A stretch of 39,198 nucleotides of DNA from Verrucomicrobiota bacterium. Lineage in GTDB: Bacteria > Verrucomicrobiota > Verrucomicrobiia > Chthoniobacterales > Chthoniobacteraceae. The notes under the pieces are model-generated. The model was not told the origin of the DNA. It did not search any database and saw nothing but the letters and a program-made list of their open reading frames with translations. The stretch's first letter is position 1. The number at the start of each line of letters is the position of its first letter. A program made the translations under genes and the position numbers. Location of the stretch: the NCBI GenBank assembly GCA_003402745.1, contig QQND01000022.1:1-39198 (forward strand), written 5' to 3'. This document shows positions 1-7,487 of this stretch, piece after piece.

Positions 1-108
1 CTGGGTGCGGAGCTTGGTACGGAGCTTGGTAGGGAGCTTGGTACGGAGCTGGGTACGGAGCTTGGTACGGAGCTTGGTACGGAGCTTGGTACGGAGCTTG
101 GTACGGAG
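1..108 (+). repeat. 12-bp tandem repeat, nine units, in frame in Fe-S carrier gene
   Basis: Nine consecutive 12-bp units of consensus CTTGGTACGGAG fill bases 1-108 with only four single-base departures: CTG for CTT in units 1 and 5, GCG for ACG in unit 1, and AGG for ACG in unit 3. In the reading frame of the downstream Fe-S carrier each unit encodes L-G-T-E. The array may extend upstream beyond the window. Near-identity of units suggests recent expansion and potential copy-number variation without frameshift. Confidence 0.95.
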
Positions 109-432
109 TCTTCCCTCGGGGGGGGTGGGTTGGGGCTGCGGATCTTGGTCGAAAAAGGGGGCTGCGCTGGGATGCAATACGAAATGCGTTTTGATGCCGC
201 CCGTCCCGGGGATGTGGTGAGCGAGTCGGAGGGGGGGAGAGTTTTTGTGGATCCGGAGAGCGGCCGTTTTTTGGAGGGGGCGTCGCTGGATTACTGTGAC
301 GACCTGGTGGGCACAGGGTTCCGTTTGCAGAATCCGAGCGCGGCGAGGAGCTGCGGGTGTGGCACTTCGTTTGAGCCGCTGGAGGGGAATGCAGGCCAGC
401 AAAGGGAGGCGACTGCGGGTGCCTCTCTCTAG
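1..432 (+). CDS. A-type iron-sulfur carrier (IscA/SufA/ErpA family), 5' end outside window
   Basis: The plus frame starting at base 1 is open from the window edge to TAG at 430-432, so the gene begins upstream. The part after about base 130 matches the C-terminal core of A-type Fe-S carriers: a GLRI-like strand, GGCAG with the first conserved Cys (codon at 163), a MQYEMRFD strand, VDPESGRFL, LDY, GTGF, NPSA and the CGCGTSFEP tail supplying the other two cluster Cys. Known role of the family: binding and passing on 2Fe-2S or 4Fe-4S clusters to apoproteins in the cytosol. Odd feature: bases 1-108 encode nine ELGx tetrapeptides in frame, in the loop normally joining the N-terminal helix region to the GLRI strand. 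A TTG at 130 could be misread as the start, but the open frame and family alignment argue that translation runs through the repeat. Which subfamily is unclear without the N-terminus. Confidence 0.85.
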   Translation: MGAELGTELGRELGTELGTELGTELGTELGTELGTESSLGGGGLGLRILVEKGGCAGMQYEMRFDAARPGDVVSESEGGRVFVDPESGRFLEGASLDYCDDLVGTGFRLQNPSAARSCGCGTSFEPLEGNAGQQREATAGASL

Positions 433-453
433 GGGGCCGAGTTGAGAGGATCC

Positions 454-2343
454 ATGGCGAACAGCGTTTTTAAGGAAGAACCGGCCAAAGAGGAGGGGCG
501 GGACAATTTGTTCCTTTGGACGGTGTTCCTCCTGCTGCTTGCTGCCTTGGTTTTTGCCTGCTGGCTGGGGAGTTTTTACGTCTTCGGCCATCCCGAACAG
601 CCCCGGGCGTACCGCATCCTGAAGCGCCTGGGGAAGCTGGCCCCACCGGTGCGGTTTGTCATTACGAAGGCTCCCCCCGGCGAGTTTCTGGAGGCTCAGC
701 GGGTTTTTGAGCGCTACAGCAAGTATACGGCCCTTCAAATGCAGCGTGAGAACGAGTTGCTCTTCCGCTGCTACCTCAAGAACTACACGGAGACAAAGAA
801 AACGGTTCCCTACCTGACCGGGAAGTTTGTGATTCTCCGTGCATACGAGCTTCAGCGTGGGGATCTTTTGAGCTCTGGGGTGGTCGTGCTCACCCAGTCC
901 GCAGATTTCCCCCAGCTTCTCGCCGAGATTGTCTATCCAGCGCCTCGCGAAAGTGTTTCCGATGTCCTGGCGCTGCTGCAGCCGGGCTTGGAGCTGCGCC
1001 TTCAAAGAACCTTGGATCTTTCCGCTGTCGTGCAAGTCAGCCACGCTCCGGAGGGCCGCCTTCAGGTTTCGGTCTTTCCCCTGCTGTACGGAAGCTACGC
1101 GCTCAAGAATGGGGTGGGGAGTTTCTCCCTAGAACCGCCCTCGTCCGTCAATGTGGGGGCGGGTTTTCCCTTGGTCCGGGGCGAAGAGGTGCGGTCGGTG
1201 ATGCGTGAAAACCTGCGTCGCCGAGCCATCGTAAAGGGAGCCCAATCCGGGCAGCCAGAGCCGGCCGGGGAGATTGTCCGCTTGGACGAAACGCCCCTGC
1301 CGGGCGGGAACAGGCTGGGGAATTCGAATGTGGAGGCCATCGCCTCGGGGAGTTCAGCGGTGCTGCCCACGGAGGCCGCCGCCGGAGCCCTCCCCGGAGC
1401 CCTCCTCGGAGAGCCGCTGGCTAAAACGGAGCCCGTGGCTACCGCGGAGCCGGTCGTCAAAGCGGAGCCGGTCGTTAAAGCAGAGCCACAGGTGAAGTCG
1501 GAGCAGGTTGCAAAGACGGAACCTTTCAAAAATGGGAATCCTGCTTGGATGTCCAAGGTTATACCGAATTCGGCGCAGCCTAATTCAACGACACTCGGGG
1601 TCAAGCCTGCTGGAGACTTCTCCGCGCCTGGTGCAACCGGGGGCGGGCAGGGGGTGAAGACCACGGCTAAGGCCGTATCCGGTCAGGTGGGAGGCTCGCT
1701 CGAAAAGGAAACCGTGGCGGCCGGTGTGGCGTCTGCGAAAGCCCCGCCTGCGATCCAGCTTGCAGGCAACACGGCCACCAATACGGCAGGAGGGGGGGCG
1801 GCGACGTCAAAGCCCGTGAAGGGAGATCTTTCTCATGAAGGAGTGCGTCCGCCTGCCGAGCCCGCCAAGGCGGGGGCGAAGCCGATTTCCCCCGCAAACG
1901 CGGCTGGGCAGGGGGCAACGGCCCAGCCGGCTACTGGCGCTGTGGCGGGCAAACCGTTTCTTGCTGCGTCGCCGGTACCTTCTACGACTCAGGCCACCGG
2001 CAGTTGGAAAACCTATGGCGGAGGAAAGTCTCCGGGAGGAAAATCGGTGACAGCCGAACAAGCGACTTCGCTGCAGGGACGTAATGATGGCTCGCCAATT
2101 TATCTTCACGGCCGTTTTACAGTGACGGCCGCCGGCACAAACAGGGCAGTGCTCCGCCAGTCCAGCGGTGGGGAGGGGAAGGGTCAGCCTCGTGTCATTG
2201 TGGAGTATCCTGCCGGAGCCGTGCCTCCCCAACAGGGCGCCTCCGTTGCGCGTGAGGACGGCCGGGGGTTTGAGATCAGGGAAGTGCGCCGCACTCCGGA
2301 CGGGCAGGTGAACATTTACGTAAGAGAAGTGAGCGCCCCTTGA
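454..2343 (+). CDS. Unknown single-pass membrane protein with repetitive linker
   Basis: I do not recognise this 629-aa protein. ATG at 454 is preferred over TTG at 442 because GAGAGGA sits just upstream. Residues about 18-42 form one strongly hydrophobic segment, after a short charged cytoplasmic N-terminus, giving a type II membrane topology with most of the protein outside the cytoplasm. Residues about 60-260 look like a folded domain. From about 290 to 540 the sequence is low in complexity (Ala, Pro, Gly, Lys, Thr), with a hexapeptide repeat encoded at 1417-1524. The last 90 residues look folded again, with beta-rich stretches such as PIYLHGRFTVTAAG and RVIVEYPAGAVPP. A membrane anchor, long disordered linker and small terminal domain suggest a cell-envelope spanning or scaffolding role; that is inference. 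It follows the Fe-S carrier gene by 21 bp and may be cotranscribed with it. Confidence 0.7.
   Translation: MANSVFKEEPAKEEGRDNLFLWTVFLLLLAALVFACWLGSFYVFGHPEQPRAYRILKRLGKLAPPVRFVITKAPPGEFLEAQRVFERYSKYTALQMQRENELLFRCYLKNYTETKKTVPYLTGKFVILRAYELQRGDLLSSGVVVLTQSADFPQLLAEIVYPAPRESVSDVLALLQPGLELRLQRTLDLSAVVQVSHAPEGRLQVSVFPLLYGSYALKNGVGSFSLEPPSSVNVGAGFPLVRGEEVRSVMRENLRRRAIVKGAQSGQPEPAGEIVRLDETPLPGGNRLGNSNVEAIASGSSAVLPTEAAAGALPGALLGEPLAKTEPVATAEPVVKAEPVVKAEPQVKSEQVAKTEPFKNGNPAWMSKVIPNSAQPNSTTLGVKPAGDFSAPGATGGGQGVKTTAKAVSGQVGGSLEKETVAAGVASAKAPPAIQLAGNTATNTAGGGAATSKPVKGDLSHEGVRPPAEPAKAGAKPISPANAAGQGATAQPATGAVAGKPFLAASPVPSTTQATGSWKTYGGGKSPGGKSVTAEQATSLQGRNDGSPIYLHGRFTVTAAGTNRAVLRQSSGGEGKGQPRVIVEYPAGAVPPQQGASVAREDGRGFEIREVRRTPDGQVNIYVREVSAP
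1417..1524 (+). repeat. 18-bp degenerate tandem repeat, six units
   Basis: Six in-frame 18-bp units encode hexapeptides of the pattern x-[AV]-[KT]-x-E-[PQ]: LAKTEP, VATAEP, VVKAEP, VVKAEP, QVKSEQ, VAKTEP. They lie in the low-complexity linker of the unknown membrane protein. Lys-Glu-Pro repeats of this kind usually form stiff, extended, periplasm-spanning linkers, as in TonB. Confidence 0.85.
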
Positions 2344-2469
2344 TGTTTCGGAAGGAGCGGAAAAGGCGCTCTGCTTTTCGCCGTGGGTGAGTCCTCCGAG
2401 GGGATGGGGAGGCGCAGGGGCTTTAAATCAATGGTTGCATGAAGTTGGCAAACGCCTAGCCACCCCCTT

Positions 2470-3600
2470 ATGCTCTCGTCCCTTATGTCTCCTATTTGGA
2501 ATCTTGCCCATCCCTGGCTGCGTGATCTTGTGGCTTATGAGCCAGGAAAACCGATCGAAGACGTCGCTCGTGAACTTGGAATCGAGCCCGCTTCCATTGT
2601 GAAACTCGCCTCAAACGAAAATCCACTGGGCCCCTCGCCCAAGGCTTTGGAGGCCATGCGGGCGTGCTTGGAGCGGGGGCATTTTTATCCGGATGGGGGC
2701 GGGTACTATCTGAGGGAGGCCATAGGAGAGCGATGTGGCTTGAAGCGGGAAAATGTGATTTTAGGGTGCGGGTCCAATGAAGTGATCGAATTTATCGGGC
2801 ATGCCTTCCTGAAACCCGGGGACGAAATTGTCACGGCAGAACATGCGTTCGTCGTCTACAAGCTCATGGCGACACTGTTCGGTGCCACCACCATCGAGGT
2901 GCCGGATCCCGGATACAAACATGATCTGGACGCAATGGCCGCGGCGATCACTCCGGCGACAAGGGAGGTTTTCATCGCCAATCCAAACAATCCCACCGGC
3001 ACCCTGGTATCACAGGCGGAGATCGACCGTTTCATGGACCGGGTTCCGGACCATGTGGTCGTCGTGTTTGACGAAGCTTATTTTGAGTTCCTTGATGACG
3101 CACCCGATACGCTGAAGTTTGTCAGGGAGGGTAGGAATGTGGTGGTGCTCAGAACGTTCTCGAAAATCCAGGGACTTGCCAACCTGCGGATTGGCTACGG
3201 TTTGGCCAACTCGGATTTGATTTCAGTCCTGCAGAAAACACGGCAGCCTTTTAATGCAAACGGCATTGCCCAGGCCGGAGCACTGGCCGGTCTGCTGGAC
3301 CAGGAGCACCAGGAAAAAACCAAACGCATCACCGACGAGGGGCGGGCTTATTTCCACGAAAGGTTCGCTGAGCTCAAACTGGAGTTTATCCCCAGCCACG
3401 CGAACTTCGTACTGGTGAAGGTCGGCGACGGCAGAGCGGTATTTAATGCGTTGATGAAGCAGGGAATCATCATCCGGGACATGACCGCCTACAAGCTCCC
3501 CCAGTGGATCCGCGTTTCAGTGGGCACCATGGAGCAGAACCGCCGGTTTGTCTCGGCGCTGGCCGCCTTGCTCTCAAGCCCCCTACCGGAGCTCAAATAG
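2470..3600 (+). CDS. hisC: Histidinol-phosphate aminotransferase
   Basis: A 376-aa fold-type I, class II pyridoxal-phosphate aminotransferase. HisC transfers the amino group of glutamate to imidazole acetol phosphate in histidine biosynthesis in the cytosol. Visible signatures are LASNENPLGPSP near residue 47, YPDGGGYYLREA, the ANPNNPTGT loop, FDEAYFEF with the PLP-contacting Asp/Tyr, and RTFSKIQGLANLRIGY with the Schiff-base Lys at about residue 232. The length is usual for the family. ATG at 2470 or ATG at 2485 are both possible; neither has a Shine-Dalgarno sequence, and both follow C/T-rich DNA. Closely related aminotransferases can also act on phenylalanine or tyrosine precursors, so the exact substrate is not certain. 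No other his genes are nearby; mnmE follows after 39 bp. Confidence 0.9.
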   Translation: MLSSLMSPIWNLAHPWLRDLVAYEPGKPIEDVARELGIEPASIVKLASNENPLGPSPKALEAMRACLERGHFYPDGGGYYLREAIGERCGLKRENVILGCGSNEVIEFIGHAFLKPGDEIVTAEHAFVVYKLMATLFGATTIEVPDPGYKHDLDAMAAAITPATREVFIANPNNPTGTLVSQAEIDRFMDRVPDHVVVVFDEAYFEFLDDAPDTLKFVREGRNVVVLRTFSKIQGLANLRIGYGLANSDLISVLQKTRQPFNANGIAQAGALAGLLDQEHQEKTKRITDEGRAYFHERFAELKLEFIPSHANFVLVKVGDGRAVFNALMKQGIIIRDMTAYKLPQWIRVSVGTMEQNRRFVSALAALLSSPLPELK

Positions 3601-3639
3601 GGCCAATTGAAACGGCCATTTTCTCGAGCTGTACTCTGA

Positions 3640-4986
3640 ATGCAAACCATCGCCGCCATTGCCTCTCCCCCAGGCCAGGGTGCCATTGCCCTGATCCGGC
3701 TCAGCGGGCTGAACGCCGTTTCCATTGCCCGGAACGTGTTCGTGCCCAAACGCGGGGCTGGAGCGATTGCCTCCCAGCCTCTGGAGCCGCGCAAGGCATA
3801 TTTTGGGGCGATTTGTGATCAGGGCGAAATTGTTGACGAGGTGCTGCTGACCGTTTTTCGCGCGCCCGCAAGTTTCACGGGCGAAGATGTCGTTGAGATT
3901 GGATGCCACGGCGGGATTCTAGTATCGCGCCGCGTGCTGGAGTTACTGCTTCGCTCGGGCGCCACTTCGGCTCCCGCCGGAGAGTTTACCCGGCGGGCTT
4001 ACCTGAATGGAAAACTGGACCTCACTCAGGCGGAGGCAGTCATGGACATCATCGGCGCCCAGAGCGATCTCGCTCTGAAGGCTGCGGCTCGGCAATTGGA
4101 GGGGCGCCTGGGAGATTGGATGCGGGCCTTTCACGATGATTTACTTGATTTACTGGCCCATGTGGAGGCCTATATCGATTTTCCAGAGGAGGATATTTCT
4201 CCAGACACTGGAGCGGTCATGCTCGGCCGCTTGCGTGAGGAGATGGCAGAGCTCGAGCGCTTGCTAGCAACCGCGCATCACGGCCGTATCCTCCGGTCGG
4301 GCTTGCGCACAGTTTTGAGCGGCCCTCCCAATGCGGGCAAAAGCAGTTTGCTGAATGTCCTTCTGGGATTTGACCGTGCCATTGTAAGCCCCGTACCAGG
4401 CACCACACGCGATGTCTTGGAGGAGGCGATCATGGTAAAGGGTTGGCCGGTGCTCCTGGTCGACACCGCCGGGATCAGGGACGGAGCGGACGCGCTCGAG
4501 CAGGAAGGGATTTCGCGAGCAAAAAAACAACGAGACCAGGCTGATCTCGTCCTCCACCTTTTTGACGCTTCAACCGGCTCTCCTGCGACGCTTCCCGAAG
4601 GGGGGACGGGTTCCCTGCTGGTTCTCAACAAGGCTGATTTGCCAGAGCATGCCAGCTGGAATTCGGTGGACGCAGTGCGGATTTCTTGCGTTTCGCAGGG
4701 AGGCATGGCGGCACTCGAAGAGGCTATCGTCTCAAAGCTGCAGCTCTGCTTGGGGCCGACCGACGTGGAAAACGACGTCTCCATCAATGCCCGGCATCAG
4801 GACTGTCTCACTCGAAGCCTTCACTTTTTGCAGGCTGCTGAAATCGCCTTCACTAAAAATCTCCCCCCCGAGTTTGTCGCCGAAGAATTGCGCGCCGCCC
4901 TTGCTGCCGCGGGAGAAGTGGTTGGCCGCTCCGACACCGAAGACCTCCTCGGCCGAATCTTCAGCACGTTTTGCATCGGCAAATAA
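3640..4986 (+). CDS. mnmE: tRNA uridine-5-carboxymethylaminomethyl(34) GTPase MnmE
   Basis: A 448-aa GTPase that, with MnmG, modifies the wobble uridine of certain tRNAs. The N-terminal tetrahydrofolate-binding domain begins ATPPGQGAIALIRLSG-like (here ASPPGQGAIALIRLSG). The inserted G domain shows GPPNAGKSS (P loop, about residue 228), DTAG at about 275 and NKAD at about 330. The protein ends in the diagnostic CIGK, whose Cys is conserved in the family. Length is normal. Start ATG at 3640 gives the canonical QTIAAIASPPG beginning. It lies 39 bp after hisC on the same strand and may be cotranscribed. mnmG is not in the window. Confidence 0.96.
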   Translation: MQTIAAIASPPGQGAIALIRLSGLNAVSIARNVFVPKRGAGAIASQPLEPRKAYFGAICDQGEIVDEVLLTVFRAPASFTGEDVVEIGCHGGILVSRRVLELLLRSGATSAPAGEFTRRAYLNGKLDLTQAEAVMDIIGAQSDLALKAAARQLEGRLGDWMRAFHDDLLDLLAHVEAYIDFPEEDISPDTGAVMLGRLREEMAELERLLATAHHGRILRSGLRTVLSGPPNAGKSSLLNVLLGFDRAIVSPVPGTTRDVLEEAIMVKGWPVLLVDTAGIRDGADALEQEGISRAKKQRDQADLVLHLFDASTGSPATLPEGGTGSLLVLNKADLPEHASWNSVDAVRISCVSQGGMAALEEAIVSKLQLCLGPTDVENDVSINARHQDCLTRSLHFLQAAEIAFTKNLPPEFVAEELRAALAAAGEVVGRSDTEDLLGRIFSTFCIGK

Positions 4987-5013
4987 CGCGCATGCGAAGG
5001 CGTGCTGCCGTCG

Positions 5014-5874
5014 TCACTGTCTCCGCTCGCTTGAAAGGCGGACGACCTCGCTCCGCAGCTTTATGGCAAGGCTCTTGCGGCCCACACTGGAGTCCATCGG
5101 AGGCGCGCAGTGCAGCGTTGCGGATGTTTCCCTGCGTCTGAGGAGAGCGAGCAAACAGGGAGTCAAACTACGGTCCCCGAAGTAGGCGATGTCATCGGCG
5201 CGGCTTTTGTCCGCACCCGTGTATTCCAAGTGTCCTGGTGTGATCTGAACCCCAACATCCACTGCAGGCTGCAGCAGTGAGGGCTGGAACGGAAGAACTC
5301 CCGAGCCGTCCGAACTGGTGCCTTCCGGAAAAAGTGTGACGAGAACGCCGGCTTCCAAGGCCCGCCGCAGGGCGATGTTGACGCGCGAGACGTCCGTCCG
5401 CCGGTTGCGTTCCACGTAAAGCGTGCCGGCGCAGCTCGCGATGTTTCCGACAACAGGCCAGGCCGCCACTTCAGCCTTCGAAACAAAAACCATGGGTTTT
5501 AAAGCCCCCAGAAAGACGATATCCAAAAAGCTCACGTGGTTTGTCACCAAGAGGCCCGTCTCCGGCAGGGTTCCTGCCACGGCGCGCGTCACCTCAACGT
5601 GGTCGAGGAGCGCCACGCAGAGTCGGTGCAGTTTTTTCGCCCGCGCCTTGAGGATCGCTGGTTTTCCGTCAGGCTCCGGCGCTCCTAGTCGCTGAAAATG
5701 GAGCAGCCCATGAAGCAGTTGAATGAGAACTCGGGAAGATCTGTTGAAAAAATGAAAGGGCCCGATATCCGAGGGGTGCGTTTGCAGAGGCGTCCTTCGC
5801 GAGAGTGATTGCTCTGTCGATGCGGATTCAGGAGAAAAATTTGAGGGCGCTGGCTGGGAGGTTTTCAAGGTCAA
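5014..5874 (-). CDS. 1-acyl-glycerol-3-phosphate acyltransferase family (OlsA/PlsC-like O-acyltransferase)
   Basis: A 286-aa PlsC-family O-acyltransferase. The catalytic NHVSFLD (NHxxxxD box) lies near residue 111 and FPEGTSSDG, the second signature box, near 184. A hydrophobic stretch around VLIQLLHGLLHF precedes the catalytic domain, as in membrane-associated members. It directly follows, and overlaps by 47 bp, the OlsB-like gene at 5828-6625 on the same strand, which is why I read it as the O-acyltransferase of an acyl-amino-acid lipid pathway (OlsA of ornithine lipids, or GlsA of glycine lipids) and not as the phosphatidic-acid-forming PlsC. The frame has no ATG before the catalytic domain; start is TTG at 5874 or TTG at 5868. 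It converges on mnmE with 27 bp between. Confidence 0.82.
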   Translation of the reverse strand: MTLKTSQPAPSNFSPESASTEQSLSRRTPLQTHPSDIGPFHFFNRSSRVLIQLLHGLLHFQRLGAPEPDGKPAILKARAKKLHRLCVALLDHVEVTRAVAGTLPETGLLVTNHVSFLDIVFLGALKPMVFVSKAEVAAWPVVGNIASCAGTLYVERNRRTDVSRVNIALRRALEAGVLVTLFPEGTSSDGSGVLPFQPSLLQPAVDVGVQITPGHLEYTGADKSRADDIAYFGDRSLTPCLLALLRRRETSATLHCAPPMDSSVGRKSLAIKLRSEVVRLSSERRQ

Positions 5875-6625
5875 GCAGCGTCAAAAAATCGATGGTCTTG
5901 AACTCCCGGTCAAGCGCAGGCGGTGCACAAATTTTCGCACCTAGGGAAAGATAGGCGGTCAACAGTTTTGGCGCCCTGGGGACTGGTGCCGGATCCCGTT
6001 CGGCTTTGGGTGACGGGCATTCCCAACCAGGAAGAGGGGTCGTCTGGAATCGCGAAGCAGCGAGGTGTTTTTGCGAAAGCATCTGGTGCAGCGCGATGCC
6101 TTCTTCGGGGTCTTGTGAAGTGAGCGAACTGCAGCCCAGAAGGTAGCGGCACCCGTTCTCTCTGGAGTATTCGGCAATCCCGCGCCAGAGCAGAGAGAGG
6201 ACGTGAATGTTCCGGTGCTCGCTGTGGACGCAGGCACGGCCTAATTCCAAAACTTCGGAACGCAACTCGTCGAATGGTGATAGGTCAAACTCTTGGGCGC
6301 TGTAAAACCCGCCATGCTGGCCCGCCCGCTCCCCCGTTTGCATCCGATAGGTGCCGACCACCTCCCCCTCGCATTCGACCAAAAGGTGGTCGCAGGCCGC
6401 GTCGTAAGAGTCTTCGTCACGAAGGGTCAGGAAAGAGGATTCAAGGCCCTCTTGGAGTTCTAGATTGAACACCATAAAGCGGAGCCCTTGAGCTGCTCTG
6501 ACATCTTCTCGGGAGCTTGCCAGACGCACGGTGTACATGGTGCTGGACGACGTGCGCGCAAGGATCCTCCGACCCAAGGTGCGCTGCCTGTTTTCTTGCT
6601 GCGAGATGGAGGAAGAATCATTCAC
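5828..6625 (-). CDS. GNAT-type N-acyltransferase of the OlsB/GlsB family (PF13444-like)
   Basis: A 265-aa protein matching the ornithine/glycine N-acyltransferase family, which attaches a 3-hydroxy-acyl chain from acyl carrier protein to an amino acid. Signatures are YTVRLASSREDVRAAQGLRF, DHLLV with VVGTYRM, FYSAQEFDL, the strongly conserved LELGRACVH, LLWRGIAEY and LLGCSSL. Start is uncertain: GTG at 6625 gives the full frame, but ATG at 6538 begins exactly where the conserved domain begins (MYTVRLAS), and neither has a Shine-Dalgarno sequence. The downstream PlsC-like gene overlaps its 3' end by 47 bp, implying coupled translation and a joint pathway for a phosphorus-free membrane lipid. 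The amino-acid headgroup cannot be told from sequence alone. Confidence 0.8.
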   Translation of the reverse strand: MNDSSSISQQENRQRTLGRRILARTSSSTMYTVRLASSREDVRAAQGLRFMVFNLELQEGLESSFLTLRDEDSYDAACDHLLVECEGEVVGTYRMQTGERAGQHGGFYSAQEFDLSPFDELRSEVLELGRACVHSEHRNIHVLSLLWRGIAEYSRENGCRYLLGCSSLTSQDPEEGIALHQMLSQKHLAASRFQTTPLPGWECPSPKAERDPAPVPRAPKLLTAYLSLGAKICAPPALDREFKTIDFLTLLDLENLPASALKFFS

Positions 6626-6755
6626 GTTCGAAGAGTGGTCTGCGGAAATGGCGTTTTTGTGAAGTAAGCGTCACGTCTGGGAAACAAAACCCGGGTTCAG
6701 CGGTTCTTGCGGTTTGACTCCAGAATCGGCTGTGACTGGTTGGCCCCAGAATGAA

Positions 6756-7118
6756 TCAGCCCCCTGTCCAATTTGAGAGAAGTGGGCTAGAGTTGTCGAG
6801 CGGAGTGTCTTCGATTTCCATAGTGAGGGTCACCAAAATATCAAGTCCATTCCAATCAAGCTTCCTTGAAATTTGCGCATATACAGAATGAACGCCCACC
6901 CATTCGTTTAGCGTGTGAGATCCCCGACAGCTCTCCGAGCGACTTTCCGTCAAAAAACCATTGTTGACTTGATACGAGCCGCCTTTTTTGGGTTTGGGAG
7001 CCTCAATAGAAATTTTGAGCGTAGGTTGTTGGGGTCCTCTATTTGCGCAAGCTCGGGTTTGGTGGTAAGGTGATTCATGAAATGCGAGGTGGAAATTTTG
7101 AATCCCCTCGGCTTGCAC
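6756..7118 (-). CDS. Possible small or remnant protein, unrecognised
   Basis: The 451-bp stretch between the OlsB-like gene and HPr holds only this minus-strand open frame. The upstream third (before about base 7030) looks random and overlaps HPr. The rest (KISIEAPKPKKGGSYQV, NEWVGVHSVYAQI, DILVTLTMEIED) reads like a beta-rich protein, with many A/T-ending codons unlike its neighbours. No convincing start codon precedes that part (the frame opens on an alternative codon), so it may be a truncated fragment of a foreign gene. I do not recognise a family. Chance is a real alternative. Confidence 0.28.
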   Translation of the reverse strand: MQAEGIQNFHLAFHESPYHQTRACANRGPQQPTLKISIEAPKPKKGGSYQVNNGFLTESRSESCRGSHTLNEWVGVHSVYAQISRKLDWNGLDILVTLTMEIEDTPLDNSSPLLSNWTGG

Positions 7119-7343
7119 GCGCGTCCTGCCGCGGAGTTTGTAAAGGAGGCGAGGCAGTTCAGCTCGAAAATTCTGATTTGGAGGGGTGGGGAGGCGTTTT
7201 CCGCCCGCAGCATCCTCGATTTGTTGAGCGCTGACCTGGGGTGCGGAACGAAATGCACCTTGGAAGCTGAGGGGCCAGATGCCGAGTTTGCGCTAGCAAG
7301 GCTCCAGGCGCTCCTGCTCGAATTGGCACAGAGAGAGCGTTGA
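7077..7343 (+). CDS. ptsH: HPr family phosphocarrier protein
   Basis: An 88-aa HPr. The active-site motif NPLGLHARPAAEF carries the phosphorylatable His at residue 15, and SARSILDLLSADLGCGT carries the regulatory Ser near residue 46, the target of HPr kinase/phosphorylase. Length is standard. ATG at 7077 gives the normal MxxEVEILNPLGLH beginning; TAAGGTG lies upstream as a weak ribosome site. It stands alone: no enzyme I, enzyme II or hprK is nearby. In PVC bacteria with incomplete sugar PTS, such an HPr usually serves regulation or a mannose-type or nitrogen-type PTS; which applies here is not visible. Confidence 0.9.
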   Translation: MKCEVEILNPLGLHARPAAEFVKEARQFSSKILIWRGGEAFSARSILDLLSADLGCGTKCTLEAEGPDAEFALARLQALLLELAQRER

Positions 7344-7460
7344 GGATTCAATGCCGTGGCGGAGGTGTTTTTTACGGCCGAGCAGTATTGCGCCCCCGTA
7401 GTAAGATGTGTGCGGTGTCTGTTTCATCGGGAATGACAGTGGCGGCGGAAGGTTTTCAGA

Positions 7461-7487
7461 GGAGGGTTTTAATGGAGGGTTTTAATG
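7461..7487 (+). repeat. Tandem duplication of ribosome site plus start codon before the exporter permease
   Basis: The 13-bp unit GGAGGGTTTTAAT occurs twice back to back (7461-7473 and 7474-7486), each followed by GG so that each unit creates a GGAGGG followed 5 bases later by ATG (7472 and 7485). The two ATGs are in different frames: 7485 opens the permease gene, while 7472 opens a 12-codon frame ending at TAG near 7508-7510. A further GGAGGA precedes an in-frame ATG at 7497. Confidence 0.85.

Noticed and set aside
1-220. 71-aa frame with SLVR repeats at the left edge
   Set aside because: It is another frame of the same 12-bp array; only the ELGT frame runs on into a conserved protein.
1095-1664. 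189-aa minus-strand frame inside the unknown membrane protein gene
   Set aside because: Shadow of the low-complexity coding region; repeats in the plus frame create repeats in the antisense frame.
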